From positions 992,001 through 1,056,000 of the forward strand of contig NZ_VJYI01000002.1 of assembly GCF_008065375.1 (NCBI RefSeq): DNA of 64,000 nucleotides, read 5' to 3'. The notes beneath the pieces are model-generated. The model was not told the DNA's origin, ran no database searches, and saw nothing but the letters and a program-made list of their open reading frames with translations. Shown piece after piece: positions 9,724 through 18,246 of this stretch (its first letter is position 1; the number at the start of each line of letters is the position of its first letter). Made by a program: the position numbers and the translations under genes. Source of the DNA: Nonomuraea sp. SYSU D8015 (lineage in GTDB: Bacteria > Actinomycetota > Actinomycetes > Streptosporangiales > Streptosporangiaceae).

Positions 9724-10662
9724 ATGCGCCTGCGTCACGATGACGGAACGCTCGTTCACCTCGCCTACAACGCAGGCGTCCACCCTGCCGAGGACCTGGA
9801 GAACTTGATCGCACACCTGACCCGCTACGCGGTCCCGGTGCGCAAGCGGCTGGGTGTCGAGCGGATGGGCATCGGGTTGTGGCTCTCGCCGAGCGTGGCC
9901 GACCACCTGACGGCTGACCGCATCGAGCTCGTACGGCTGCGCCGCTCCCTGGAGGAGCGCGGCCTGGAGGTCGTGAGCCTCAACGGCACCGGCGGCCGCA
10001 ACCAGGAGGTCCCGGGCCCCGACTGGGCCAAGCCGGAGCGCTATCGCTACACCATGGCCCTGGCCAAGATCCTGGCGTTCCTGCTGCCCGAGGACGTGCG
10101 GTTCGGCAGCATCTCCACGATCCCGATCGGCTGGCGCCGCGACTGGCCGGCCGACCTGCACGCGATCGCCACCCGCCGCCTGGAGCGGCTCGCCCGCGAG
10201 CTGCGCGGCATCTACAGCGTGACCGGCAAGACGATCAGGGTCGGGTTCGAGCCGTGGCCGGGGTGCGTGCTGGAGACGACCGAGCAGGCGCTCGAGCGGG
10301 TCTGCGGGATCGACTCCGAGCACCTGGGCGTGTGCCTGGACGCCTGCCACCTGGCCTGCGGGGCGGAGGAGCCGGGCGCGGCGCTCAAGGGCCTGGCCGA
10401 GGCCGGGGCGCCCGTCGTCAAGCTGGGGCACGTCCACAACCACACGGGCGAAACGCCCAGCACGGGTGCGGTTCTGCACGACACCCTGACGGCGATGTTG
10501 TCGGGCGCGGTGAGCGGCAGCGCTCACATCGAGGTCGAAACCCACAACCTGGCCGTTCCGGGGCGTGCCAAGGGGCCGGGGGCGCTGGTGTCGCTGCTGG
10601 CCGAGGAACTGGCCTGGGCCCGCACCAGCCTCACCGGCCTGGGCCTCCAACTCGCCGCCTGA
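9724..10662 (+). CDS. eboE: EboE-type metabolite traffic protein (TIM-barrel sugar phosphate isomerase family)
   Basis: 312 residues. The N-terminus (RHDDGTLVHLAYNAGVHPAEDLE) and phrases such as LEVVSLNGTGG, VGFEPWPGCVLE, LGVCLDACHLACG and HIEVETHNLA match the EboE family, AP-endonuclease-2/xylose-isomerase-like barrels with metal-binding Glu/Asp/His residues at strand ends. In cyanobacteria and other bacteria the ebo genes (eboA-F) act together, for example in exporting scytonemin precursors; the exact reaction is unknown. Here no eboA, B, C, D or F is adjacent. The ATG at 9724 follows GGAGG, so the in-frame upstream extension is rejected. Confidence 0.75.
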   Translation: MRLRHDDGTLVHLAYNAGVHPAEDLENLIAHLTRYAVPVRKRLGVERMGIGLWLSPSVADHLTADRIELVRLRRSLEERGLEVVSLNGTGGRNQEVPGPDWAKPERYRYTMALAKILAFLLPEDVRFGSISTIPIGWRRDWPADLHAIATRRLERLARELRGIYSVTGKTIRVGFEPWPGCVLETTEQALERVCGIDSEHLGVCLDACHLACGAEEPGAALKGLAEAGAPVVKLGHVHNHTGETPSTGAVLHDTLTAMLSGAVSGSAHIEVETHNLAVPGRAKGPGALVSLLAEELAWARTSLTGLGLQLAA

Positions 10663-10828
10663 GCGACCGCCCCCGGATGCGGGATCGCAGCTCTCCGCCT
10701 GGGCCTCACCGGCTCGGCCTCCGGCTCGCCGCCTGGGCCGGGCGTGGCGTGCAACCGGCTCGTCGCATGGGTCGGGGTATGGCGTGGGAGCTCGGGCTCG
10801 CCGCTTGAACTGAGCGTGGCATGCGCTC

Positions 10829-10930
10829 CGGCTTGGCGCTTGAGCCGAGGCTGGCGTGGGCTGGCGGCTTGGCGTTTGAGCCGGGCCTGGCGTGGGCCGG
10901 CGGCTTGGCGTTTGAAGCCGGCCCGGGTTC
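10829..10930. repeat. 36-bp tandem repeat between eboE and marR
   Basis: Two full units starting CGGCTTGGCG(C/T)TTGAGCCG (10829-10864 and 10865-10900) and a partial third (10901 onward). Less exact relatives reach back to about 10700. The stretch is non-coding, lies at the convergent ends of eboE and a MarR gene, and resembles the other GC-rich arrays in this window in position (behind genes) rather than in sequence. Confidence 0.85.
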
Positions 10931-10957
10931 GTGCGAACGTCGCGAGCCCGAGTCTAT

Positions 10958-11437
10958 CTAGAGCGAGCCGAACCAGCCCGGCATGTCCAGTCGCCACGGG
11001 TTGGCCGGGGTGACCTTGCGCAGGTCCGACTCCAGGGCTCGCAGGCGGTCCTCGCCCAGTTCAGTGGCCCAGCGGGTGCGCAGGGTGTCGAAGATGCGGG
11101 CCGAGCGGTTGAGCGCGTCCAGTCCGTACGGAGTGAGGCGGACGATCTTGCGGCGCGTGTCGCCGGGGTCGGTGGTGCGTTCGACGTAGCCGATGCGCTC
11201 CAGCGTGTCGATGGTCTTGCCGGCCGCCTGTTTGGAGACGCCCAGCGTACGGCCGAGCTCGACGGCCGTGGTGCCCCCTGGGCCGATTGCCTGCATGACG
11301 AATCCGTGCATGGGGCGTATGTCGGGATGGCCTTGCTTGGACAGCTCGGCATGGAGCTCGTCGATGAGCGTCCTGAACGCCAGCAGCAGGCGTAGCGGCA
11401 ATTCGAACCCGGGGACGTCGCTTGACACGATAGACAA
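10958..11437 (-). CDS. MarR family transcriptional regulator
   Basis: About 159 residues with the MarR winged-helix core: an N-terminal dimerisation helix (RLLLAFRTLIDELHAEL), the HTH around TTAVELGRTLGVSKQAAGKTIDTLERIGYVERTTDP and the wing with RRKIVRLT. The frame has a TTG at 11437 and a GTG at 11428 as possible starts. It is divergent from twin cupin genes, with two direct operator-like repeats between them, so it most likely represses itself and the cupins in response to a small ligand. Confidence 0.88.
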   Translation of the reverse strand: MSIVSSDVPGFELPLRLLLAFRTLIDELHAELSKQGHPDIRPMHGFVMQAIGPGGTTAVELGRTLGVSKQAAGKTIDTLERIGYVERTTDPGDTRRKIVRLTPYGLDALNRSARIFDTLRTRWATELGEDRLRALESDLRKVTPANPWRLDMPGWFGSL

Positions 11438-11472
11438 CCTGGTTAACCATATGGATGGACAACGTGGTTGCC
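11433..11472. promoter_or_regulatory. Twin MarR operator-like repeats
   Basis: Two copies of GACAAC(C/G)TGGTT(A/G)(A/C)C, at 11433-11447 and 11458-11472, lie exactly 25 bases apart between the divergent MarR and cupin genes. Each is an imperfect dyad (AAC...GTT). The first overlaps the start region of the MarR gene and the second lies just upstream of the cupin ribosome binding site, a good arrangement for shutting both directions. Confidence 0.65.
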
Positions 11473-11493
11473 TATCTTAGGGGATGCCGAGGG

Positions 11494-11871
11494 ATGACAG
11501 TTATCCGAGCCGCCGACGCGCGGCGATCCGAGACGCCGACCGGCGTCATGACGACGTTCGCCTCGCCCACGCAGGGCGGGGCCAGCCGGTCGCTCTGGCG
11601 GGTCGACGCCCGGCCCGGCGCCGCGGGGCCGGTGCACGACTTCGACGTCGAGCAGATCTGGAGCTGGATCGCCGGGGCGGCGACCGTCGAGCTCGGCGGG
11701 AAGACGTTCACCGTGGCCGCCGGCGACACCGTCGTCATGCCGGCGCGGACGGTCCGGCGGGTGCTGGCCGACCCGGACGCCGGATATACGGCCGTGGTCG
11801 CTGCCTCCGCCGGTGCCAGAGCCATGTCAGCCGACGGCGCGGACCTGGGGGTGCCGCCGTGGATCCGATGA
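11494..11871 (+). CDS. Small cupin-domain protein (first of a tandem pair)
   Basis: 125 residues with one small beta-barrel cupin: GPVHDFDVEQIWSWIAGAATVELGG and TFTVAAGDTVVMPA correspond to the two cupin motifs. The classical His-rich metal set is reduced (one clear His in motif 1 and none in motif 2), so catalysis as a dioxygenase is doubtful; ligand binding or metal-free isomerase roles are possible. The start at 11494 follows GGGATGCCGAGGG. It is followed after 11 bases by a close paralogue and is divergent from a MarR gene that probably controls both. Confidence 0.75.
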   Translation: MTVIRAADARRSETPTGVMTTFASPTQGGASRSLWRVDARPGAAGPVHDFDVEQIWSWIAGAATVELGGKTFTVAAGDTVVMPARTVRRVLADPDAGYTAVVAASAGARAMSADGADLGVPPWIR

Positions 11872-11882
11872 AGGGAGCTTCC

Positions 11883-12299
11883 ATGTCCGTCGTGATGTCG
11901 GCCGATTCCCGCCGCACCGAGACGCCCAACGGCGTCATGACCACGCTCGCCTCCCCGACGCAGGGGCGGGCTGGGCAGGCAGTGTGGCGGGTGGACGCCA
12001 AGCCCGGCATGGAGGGGCCGGTGCACGCCTTCGACGTCGAGGTGGTGTGGACGTGGCTTGACGGGGCCGCGGTGGTCGAGCTGGGCGGCGAGCGGTACGA
12101 GGTGGCGGCGGGCGACACGATGGTGCTGCCCGCGGACGTGGGCCGGCAGATGTTCGCCGATCCGGTGCGCGGCTTCATGTCGATCGTCGCCGCCCCGCCG
12201 GGCGCCCAGGCGTACAACCCGGACGGGGTGTCCGCCCCGGACGCCTGCGACCTAGCCCCCAAGGGCACGGAACGCACGGTGCCGCCCTGGGTCAGGTGA
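11883..12299 (+). CDS. Small cupin-domain protein (second of a tandem pair)
   Basis: 138 residues, plainly paralogous to the gene just upstream over the whole barrel (shared TPNGVMTTLASPTQG, W-RVDA-PG, GPVH-FDVE, VELGG, VAAGDT). It carries a longer C-terminal tail ending VPPWVR, also shared in part (VPPWIR upstream). Start ATG follows AAGGGAGC. The pair is likely a heterodimer or recent duplication under MarR control; substrate unknown. As in its neighbour, only part of the usual cupin metal ligands is present. Confidence 0.75.
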   Translation: MSVVMSADSRRTETPNGVMTTLASPTQGRAGQAVWRVDAKPGMEGPVHAFDVEVVWTWLDGAAVVELGGERYEVAAGDTMVLPADVGRQMFADPVRGFMSIVAAPPGAQAYNPDGVSAPDACDLAPKGTERTVPPWVR

Positions 12300-12329
12300 G
12301 GGAAGGGCGGATCCGGGGCCGGATGGTCC

Positions 12330-12802
12330 TGGACTAGGAGTCGCTCAGGCACAGGGAGGGGAGGTCCCGGGCTCGGCGATGGCTCAGTGTCCGGGTCGCT
12401 GAGACGTAGGGTCGCCTGGGCGGCACGCGTGCTCGTGTGTTGAGCGCCCCACACGTCGCGCCGAACCCGTCGCACAACCCTCGCCGCCCCGGCGCCCACG
12501 GGCCGACACCGAGCCCTACTGCACTGCCACTCGCCGACCCGGCGCCCCACGGGTGGGCACCGGTGGGCTCTGAGGGGTGAGGGCCGGGGAACTGGTGGAT
12601 CGGGGGTCGCTCATCGGGCGGTGGCTCGTTTTGGGGCGGCTCGGACGTAGGGGCGCCCGGGCTTGGGCTCTGAGGGGAAGGGCCGGGGAGTCGGCGGGCC
12701 AGGCCGCTCAACGGCGGTGGCTCAGTTTCCGGGTGGCTCGGACGTAGGGCGCCCGGGCTGGGCTCTGGGAATGAGGCGGGCGGAGTTGGCGGTTGGGGGC
12801 GC
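12330..12802. repeat. Degenerate ~96-bp tandem repeats downstream of mutY
   Basis: Two good copies of a ~96-base unit containing GGCTC(A/G)...GGCTCGGACGTAGG and GCCCGGGCT(T)GGGCTCTG start at about 12623 and 12719, with more decayed copies at about 12383 and 12548. The region is GC-rich, open in several frames and not convincingly coding. It separates the convergent cupin and mutY genes. Confidence 0.7.
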
Positions 12803-13678
12803 TCAGGCGTGGGGGAGGCGGTAAGTGCCGTCGTCCAGGGCCTCGGCCAGGCCGTCGGCGATCAGGCCGTCCAGGGCGCGCTCTCGCTGCGCCGCGTCGT
12901 CCCACACGACGTCCAGCGCCGCCTTCGGCACCGGGCCGTGGGCCGAGCGGAGCACCTCTAGCAGGCGGCCGCGGCACTGGCGGTCCGTGCCCGCGTACGT
13001 CTGCCCCTTGCGTGCGGGTCCGGCGTGCGGCGGCTTGCCGGCGAGCCGCCACGCGCACAGGTGGGCGATCGGGCAGTCGGCGCAGCGCGGGGTCCTGGCC
13101 GTGCAGACGAGGGCGCCGAGCTCCATCACGGCCACGCCCCAGCGGGCCGCGCCCAGCTCGGGCAGGAGGCTCTCCGCCAGACGCCGTTCGGCTGCCGAGG
13201 TGGCCGTGGGAGGGTATTCCTCGGCGCGTATCGCCCTGGCGAAGACCCGGCGGACGTTCGTGTCGAGCACCGCGTGCCGGCCGCCGTAGGCGAAGCTGGC
13301 GACCGCGGCCGCGGTGTATTCGCCGATGCCGGGCAGGGAGAGCAGGGTCGCGTGGTCGGACGGCACCTCGCCGTCGTGCTCGTCGGTGATGGCCCGGGCG
13401 CAGGCGTGCAGGCGCAGCGCCCGGCGCGGGTAGCCGAGCCGGCCCCAGTGGCGCACGGCCTCGCCCGGCTGCTCGGCGGCCAGGTCTTTCGGGGTCGGCC
13501 AGCGGGTCATCCAGTCGTGCCAGACGGGCAGGACGCGTACGACCGGGGTCTGCTGGAGCATGATCTCGCTGACCAGCACGCCCCACGGCGTCGCGTCGTC
13601 GGCCCGCCATGGCAGGTCTCTGGCGTTGCCCTCGTACCAGTCGAGAACCGGCGCGTGCAAAAGGTTCGGCTCAACCAC
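12803..13678 (-). CDS. mutY: A/G-specific adenine DNA glycosylase MutY
   Basis: 291 residues with the HhH-GPD fold. Catalytic Glu38 lies in SEIMLQQTPV, the helix-hairpin-helix LPGIGEYTAAAV is followed by catalytic Asp139 in AVLDTNVRRV, and the [4Fe-4S] cluster ligands are Cys192, 199, 202 and 208 (C-x6-C-x2-C-x5-C). The enzyme removes adenine mispaired with 8-oxoguanine. The C-terminal MutT-like domain is shorter than in E. coli, ending in GTYRLPHA. I choose the GTG at 13678 (VVEPNLLHAP), which lies where family members begin; the frame continues to an ATG at 13759. Confidence 0.92.
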   Translation of the reverse strand: MVEPNLLHAPVLDWYEGNARDLPWRADDATPWGVLVSEIMLQQTPVVRVLPVWHDWMTRWPTPKDLAAEQPGEAVRHWGRLGYPRRALRLHACARAITDEHDGEVPSDHATLLSLPGIGEYTAAAVASFAYGGRHAVLDTNVRRVFARAIRAEEYPPTATSAAERRLAESLLPELGAARWGVAVMELGALVCTARTPRCADCPIAHLCAWRLAGKPPHAGPARKGQTYAGTDRQCRGRLLEVLRSAHGPVPKAALDVVWDDAAQRERALDGLIADGLAEALDDGTYRLPHA

Positions 13679-13822
13679 GCGCCTTAGGGTATGCCCGCCG
13701 CGATAGATCCGCGGCGTGGCCGGGCTGTCTATCCCAACCCTCCGAGCAAGGCTCGGCAATCAGACGTTGTGGATTCGGCGTTTCATCGCTCTTGGTGGCC
13801 GGCTGATTACCATGCTGAGCGT

Positions 13823-14497
13823 ATGGATCCGGACACGATACGTGGTGACGGCGGTGACGTTTACTGGCGGCGGCGGATGAGCGTGCTGGTGGCGGTGCTG
13901 GTAGTGGTCGCCGTTGTGGCCTGGGCGTGCTCCAGCGGGGGCAGCGGACCGGAACGCGCGTCCAGTGCTCAGCCGACACCGAGCGCTACGCCGGCCATCG
14001 ATCCGCTGCTGGCGGGCCTGCGCACTCTCGCCATGGGCACGGCCAGCCCGTCCCCGACCCCCAGCCCTACCACGCCCACCCCTGCAGCACGACCCAGGCG
14101 GCCCGGCGAGCCCTGCGCCGAGGGGGATCTGGTGCTCAGCCTGCAGGGCGGCAAGGACCAGATCTACGCCGGCGACGCCCGGCCCGCCTTCATCGTCACC
14201 CTGGTGAACACCGGCCCCGTGATGTGCAAGGCAGACGTGGGCCCGCGGTCCATGGAGATCCGCATCACCTCCGGCGCCGACCGCATCTGGTCCACCGCCG
14301 ACTGCGTGAGCGGCGTGGGGACGGAGACGAAGGAGCTGGAGCGGGGGGTTCCGTACGTCCGGACGTTGAGCTGGGACCGCCGCCGGTCCAGCGCCGACTG
14401 CCGGACCACGCCGTCGACCGCCCTGCCGGGAACGTACGTGGCCACGGCCCGCCTGGGCAGGCTCCGCAGCGGCAAGGGGGTCTTCCACCTGCGCTGA
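13823..14497 (+). CDS. Membrane-anchored extracellular protein of unknown function
   Basis: 224 residues. A short cytoplasmic start (MDPDTIRGDGG) is followed by RRRMSVLVAVLVVVAVVAWACSSG, either a signal anchor or a lipoprotein signal (Cys after WA). Residues ~45-90 form a Ser/Thr/Pro/Ala linker typical of actinobacterial surface proteins. The C-terminal ~130 residues are a compact domain starting CAEGDLVLSLQGGKDQIYAGDARPAF, with a run of beta strands reminiscent of DUF4232/Ig-like modules and four cysteines. I do not recognise a specific function. Divergent from mutY, about 140 bases apart. Confidence 0.65.
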   Translation: MDPDTIRGDGGDVYWRRRMSVLVAVLVVVAVVAWACSSGGSGPERASSAQPTPSATPAIDPLLAGLRTLAMGTASPSPTPSPTTPTPAARPRRPGEPCAEGDLVLSLQGGKDQIYAGDARPAFIVTLVNTGPVMCKADVGPRSMEIRITSGADRIWSTADCVSGVGTETKELERGVPYVRTLSWDRRRSSADCRTTPSTALPGTYVATARLGRLRSGKGVFHLR

Positions 14498-14544
14498 CCG
14501 CGTCCCACACGCCGGCGTAGCCACGGCCGACTGCGCGCATCGCA

Positions 14545-14895
14545 ATGAGGCAGACGACAGCCCGGTGGATCGGCCGTTCCGCCCTGGCGGTGGCTCTGGC
14601 CGCAGGCGTTGTGCCGATCGGCGCCGCGTCGCCGCGGCGGCGCCCGCCGAAGAAGCTCGGCGTGGTGGTGATCGTCGCACCGCCCGGCGCCAGGACCCCG
14701 CAGGGCATCGGCATCGGCTCTGCCGAGGCGGAGCTCAAGGTCGCGTATCCCAAGCTGAGGCGTGGCCCGTCCGGTTACCCCGCCGCGACCGTGCCCGGCA
14801 ACGATCAGGCGTATTACCTCTTCAACGCGCGGAAGGGGAAAGTGGTCGAGATGAGCCTGGTGGTGGCCGAGCAGGATTGCCTCAAGGTCAACTAG
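14545..14895 (+). CDS. Small secreted protein of unknown function
   Basis: 116 residues. The first ~28 form a signal peptide (ARWIGRSALAVALAAGVVPIGAA). The mature part has GIGIGSAEAELKVAYPKL followed by YYLFNARKGKVVEMSLV, resembling the secreted sensor-like repeats in which a calculated curve is compared with a threshold (GIG.G.s..el...yp), but I cannot assign it. It follows the previous secreted protein by 47 bases and may be co-transcribed. One Cys remains near the C-terminus. Confidence 0.55.
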   Translation: MRQTTARWIGRSALAVALAAGVVPIGAASPRRRPPKKLGVVVIVAPPGARTPQGIGIGSAEAELKVAYPKLRRGPSGYPAATVPGNDQAYYLFNARKGKVVEMSLVVAEQDCLKVN

Positions 14896-14899
14896 CGCG

Positions 14900-15976
14900 T
14901 CACACGTAGCGCTCGAGGATGGAGGACTCGGCGAGGCGGGAGAGACCCTCGCGGACGCTGCGCGCACGGGACTCGCCGACGCCGCCCACCGCCTGCAGGT
15001 CGTCGATGCTGGCCGCGAGGAGCTTCTGCAGGCCACCGAAATGGTTGACCAGGCGGTCGACCACGGTGGCGGGCAGGCGGGGGACCTTGGCCAGCAGGCG
15101 GAAGCCCCGGGGGCTCACGGGGCTTTCGAGCTTGTCGGTGCCGTTGTGGCCCAGGACGTGGGCGACCGCCGAGAGGTCGAGCAGCTCGTTGCCGGACAGC
15201 TGATCAAGGTCGTGCATGGCCTCGACCAGGCGCTTCTGGCGGCGGCTCGACGGCGCGGGGAGGTAGTCGCGGATGACCAGCTCACGCTCGGAGTCGACGC
15301 CGGCCACCAGCTCGTCGAGCTGCAACGACAACAGACGGCCGTCGGTGCCGAGCTCCACCACATAGCCCTTGATCTCGTCGGAGATGCGGCGGACCATCTC
15401 GAGGCGCTGGACCACGGCGGCCACATCGCGGACGGTGACCAGATCTTCGATTTCGAGGGCCGAAAGGGTGCCGGACACCTCGTCCAGGCGGTGTTTGTAG
15501 CGCTCTAGCGTGGCCAAGGCCTGGTTGGCCTTGGACAGGATGGCGGCGGACTCCTCCAGGACGTAGCGGATGCCGTCGAGGTAGAGGGCGATGATCCGCA
15601 TGGACTTGCTGATCGCGATGATCGGCAGGCCCGTCTGCCTGGCCACGCGCTGCGCGGTGCGGTGGCGGGTGCCGGACTCGTCGGTCGGGATGGAGGGGTC
15701 GGGCACGAGGTGGACGGCGGCGCGTACGATCTTGTGGTCGTTGCTGAGGACGATCGCGCCGTCCATCTTGGCCAGCTCGCGCAGCCTGGTGGCCGAGAAG
15801 TCGACGTCGAGCTCGAAACCGCCGCTGCAGACCTCTTCGACGTCCTTGTTGTAGCCGAGCACGATCAGCCCGCCGGTCTGCCCGCGCAGGATCCGCTCGA
15901 GGCCGTCGCGCAGAGGTGTGCCCGGGGCCACAGCCGCCAGGGCTTCGCGACGGCGGTCGTCCAGACTCCTATCCAC
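14900..15976 (-). CDS. disA: DNA-integrity scanning diadenylate cyclase DisA
   Basis: 358 residues, full length. N-terminal DAC domain (~1-140) with the signature DGA at 72-74 and RHR at 104-106, which bind and cyclise two ATP into c-di-AMP; a central helical linker; and a C-terminal tandem helix-hairpin-helix module ([21 protein letters not shown]) that binds branched DNA. The octameric enzyme slows c-di-AMP synthesis on Holliday junctions. The GTG at 15976 follows GGGGGTCAG. It lies directly downstream of radA on the same strand (40 bases), the usual actinobacterial order. The riboswitch at 1458-1600 would sense its product. Confidence 0.96.
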   Translation of the reverse strand: MDRSLDDRRREALAAVAPGTPLRDGLERILRGQTGGLIVLGYNKDVEEVCSGGFELDVDFSATRLRELAKMDGAIVLSNDHKIVRAAVHLVPDPSIPTDESGTRHRTAQRVARQTGLPIIAISKSMRIIALYLDGIRYVLEESAAILSKANQALATLERYKHRLDEVSGTLSALEIEDLVTVRDVAAVVQRLEMVRRISDEIKGYVVELGTDGRLLSLQLDELVAGVDSERELVIRDYLPAPSSRRQKRLVEAMHDLDQLSGNELLDLSAVAHVLGHNGTDKLESPVSPRGFRLLAKVPRLPATVVDRLVNHFGGLQKLLAASIDDLQAVGGVGESRARSVREGLSRLAESSILERYV

Positions 15977-16016
15977 CTGACCCCCGTGTCGATCGGTCAG
16001 GCTCAGCTTAGCCGCG

Positions 16017-17423
16017 CTATGTGACGTGTGTGAGCGCGTCCCAGACGTTCTCCGCCTGGACGACCTCGAACCCGGGTGCGAACGACACCGGCCCCACGGG
16101 CACCAGAGCACGCTGTCCGTTGCGCCTGCGGGCGCCGTCCTCCAGGGAGCCGGCGGGTACGAGCGCCCGCTTGAAACCCAGCCTGGCGGCCTCCGTCAGC
16201 CTCCTGCGCACGTCTTTGACCGGCCGCAACTCACCGGCCAATCCCACCTCACCGAGCGCCACCAGCCCGGCGGGCAGCGGCTTGTCGCCGGCGGCGCTGG
16301 CCACCGCCAGCATGACCGAAAGATCCACCGCCGGGTCGGCCAGCTTGATGCCGCCGACCGTCGCGGTGAAGACGTCGCAGCCGCCCAGACGGGCGTTGAG
16401 CCGCCGCTCCAGGACCGCGAGGATCATCTGCACGCGGTAGGCGTCGAGGCCGGAGGAGGTGCGCCTGGGCTGCTGCGCCTCCGTGCGCGCGACCAGGGCC
16501 TGCACCTCGGCGGGCAGCGGGCGGGTGCCCTCGACCGTGACCGTGACGCAGGTGCCGGGCACGGGCTCGCTGCGCCGGGAGACGAACAGGCCGCTGGGGT
16601 CGGTGATGCCCTCGATGCCGCGCTCGTGCAGGTCGAAGCAGCCGACCTCGTCGGTCGGGCCGAACCGGTTTTTGATCGCCCGCACCATGCGGAGCCTGGA
16701 GTGGCGGTCGCCCTCGAAGTTGAGCACCACGTCGACCAGGTGCTCGAGCGTGCGCGGGCCGGCGATCGAGCCCTCCTTGGTGACGTGGCCGACGAGCACC
16801 GTGGCCATGTTGCGCTCCTTGGCCATGCGCACGAGGTTGGCCGCCACCTCGCGCACCTGCGTCACCCCGCCCGGCACGCCGGTGGCCTGGGCCGAGCCGA
16901 CCGTCTGCACGGAGTCGACCACGAGGAGGGTCGGCTGGACCTTCTCCACGTGCGTGACCAGCGCCGACAGCTCGGTCTCCGCGGCGAGGTAGAGCCGGTC
17001 GCGGATCGCGCCGATGCGGTCGGCGCGCAGCCGCACCTGGGCGGCCGACTCCTCACCGGTGACGTAGAGCACGGTCTCGCGCTCGGCGATGCGGGCCGCG
17101 GCCTCAAGCAGCAGCGTGGACTTGCCGATGCCGGGCTCGCCGGCCAGCAGGACGACGGCACCGGGCACCAGGCCGCCGCCGAGCACCCGGTCGAGCTCGC
17201 CGACGCCGGTGGTGCGGGCCGTCGCCACCTCGGCCTTGACCTGGCCGATCGGCACGGCGGGCGCGGAGGTGGCGCCGGCCTGGACGACGGTGACGCCGGC
17301 GCGGGCGCCCTCCTCGTCGACCGTGCCCCAGGCCTGGCACTCGCCGCACCGCCCCACCCATTTGGCGGTGCGCCATCCGCATTCGGCACAGCGGTAACCG
17401 GGTTTCTGGGCTGACTTGGCCAT
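16017..17423 (-). CDS. radA: DNA repair protein RadA/Sms
   Basis: 468 residues. N-terminal zinc finger with Cys12, 15, 26 and 29; RecA-like ATPase core with Walker A GEPGIGKS at 95-102 and Walker B LLVVDSVQ; the RadA-specific KNRFG motif ([11 protein letters not shown]); and a C-terminal Lon-like P domain ([16 protein letters not shown], then [20 protein letters not shown]) without protease activity. RadA drives branch migration in recombination and in Bacillus physically restrains DisA. The ATG at 17423 (MAKSAQKP) gives the family-standard N-terminus. Likely co-transcribed with disA. Confidence 0.95.
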   Translation of the reverse strand: MAKSAQKPGYRCAECGWRTAKWVGRCGECQAWGTVDEEGARAGVTVVQAGATSAPAVPIGQVKAEVATARTTGVGELDRVLGGGLVPGAVVLLAGEPGIGKSTLLLEAAARIAERETVLYVTGEESAAQVRLRADRIGAIRDRLYLAAETELSALVTHVEKVQPTLLVVDSVQTVGSAQATGVPGGVTQVREVAANLVRMAKERNMATVLVGHVTKEGSIAGPRTLEHLVDVVLNFEGDRHSRLRMVRAIKNRFGPTDEVGCFDLHERGIEGITDPSGLFVSRRSEPVPGTCVTVTVEGTRPLPAEVQALVARTEAQQPRRTSSGLDAYRVQMILAVLERRLNARLGGCDVFTATVGGIKLADPAVDLSVMLAVASAAGDKPLPAGLVALGEVGLAGELRPVKDVRRRLTEAARLGFKRALVPAGSLEDGARRRNGQRALVPVGPVSFAPGFEVVQAENVWDALTHVT

Positions 17424-17528
17424 GCGGAGCAGGCTAGCGGCCTCTACCGACAATCTTCGAGCGCCGCTCGCCCGAAAGGCGCCCGCCGAGGCTCTCCGGA
17501 ACGCGCGACGGCCGCGCTCATGCCGGGG

Positions 17529-17834
17529 TCATGCCAGGCCCAGCTCGGCCTCCAGCAGGCGCTTCGGCTTGGCGCCGACGACACGCTTCACCGGCTCGCC
17601 GTTCTCGAACAGCAGCAGCGTGGGGATGCCCATCACGCCGTACTTGGCCATGATCTCGGGGTTCTCGTCCGTGTTGAGCTTGCCGATGGTCAGACCGCGC
17701 TCCTTCTCGATCTGCTCCAGAACGGGGGCCACCATGCGGCAGGGGCCGCACCATTCGGCCCAGAAGTCCACCAGCACCGGCTTGTCGCTCTTGAGCACCT
17801 GCTCCTCGAAGTTCTGGGTGGTCAGCGTGATCAT
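17529..17834 (-). CDS. trxA: Thioredoxin
   Basis: 101 residues with the thioredoxin fold and active site CGPC at 29-32 ([17 protein letters not shown]) plus the conserved cis-Pro region [14 protein letters not shown]. It reduces protein disulfides with thioredoxin reductase. The start at 17834 is 6 bases after AAGGGG; another ATG at 17840 has no room for a ribosome binding site. It starts 2 bases after the stop codon of the MerR gene, so the two are translationally coupled. Probably an accessory thioredoxin under that regulator. Confidence 0.92.
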   Translation of the reverse strand: MITLTTQNFEEQVLKSDKPVLVDFWAEWCGPCRMVAPVLEQIEKERGLTIGKLNTDENPEIMAKYGVMGIPTLLLFENGEPVKRVVGAKPKRLLEAELGLA

Positions 17835-17836
17835 TT

Positions 17837-18205
17837 TCATCCCCTTACGAAACAACCTGGGCACGACTGGGCGAGCTGGGCGGCCACCTCGGCACGGCGG
17901 GCCAGCAGGACGCGGATCTCCTCGTCGATCTCGGCCAGCTTGCGCTCGTAGACCAGGACTGAGTCGGCGCAGGAGCCGCCCGTGCTGTGACCGCTGCGCA
18001 GGCAGTCGACGAAAGGCCGGGTGTCCTCCAGCGTGAAGCCGACCGCGAGGAGCGCTCGGATCTCGGAGACCAGCTTGACGTCCTCCTCGGTGTACTGGCG
18101 GTAGCCGTTGGACCCGCGGCGGGCCTTGAGCAGGCCGTGCTGCTCGTAGTAGCGGAGCGAGCGGGTGCTCACTCCGGTGCGTTCCGCCAGCTCTCCGATG
18201 CGCAT
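17837..18205 (-). CDS. MerR family regulator with redox- or metal-type cysteines
   Basis: 122 residues. [26 protein letters not shown] is the canonical MerR winged helix, with YRQY and a long dimerisation helix after it. Cysteines lie at 68, 79, 115 and 118, the last two as CPGC at the extreme C-terminus, which could bind a metal or form a disulfide. MerR proteins remodel promoters with over-long spacers. A palindrome fitting such a promoter lies just upstream at 18222-18237. Tight coupling to trxA suggests that thiol stress is the input (inference). Confidence 0.85.
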   Translation of the reverse strand: MRIGELAERTGVSTRSLRYYEQHGLLKARRGSNGYRQYTEEDVKLVSEIRALLAVGFTLEDTRPFVDCLRSGHSTGGSCADSVLVYERKLAEIDEEIRVLLARRAEVAAQLAQSCPGCFVRG

Positions 18206-18215
18206 ACCACCACGG

Positions 18216-18246
18216 TAAACGTTGACACTGACGTCAAGGTCAAGTC
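18216..18246 (-). promoter_or_regulatory. Candidate MerR-controlled promoter
   Basis: Read on the minus strand, TTGACC (18243-18238) and TTTACC (18219-18214) stand 18-19 bases apart and embrace the dyad TTGAC-GTCAGT-GTCAA (18237-18222). A long spacer with a central dyad is the MerR promoter design. It ends 10-15 bases before the MerR start codon, so the regulator most likely controls itself and trxA. Confidence 0.55.

Noticed and set aside
12708..13610. 300-codon frame overlapping mutY in another frame
   Set aside because: Arg/Gly/Pro-rich shadow; MutY has all catalytic and cluster residues.
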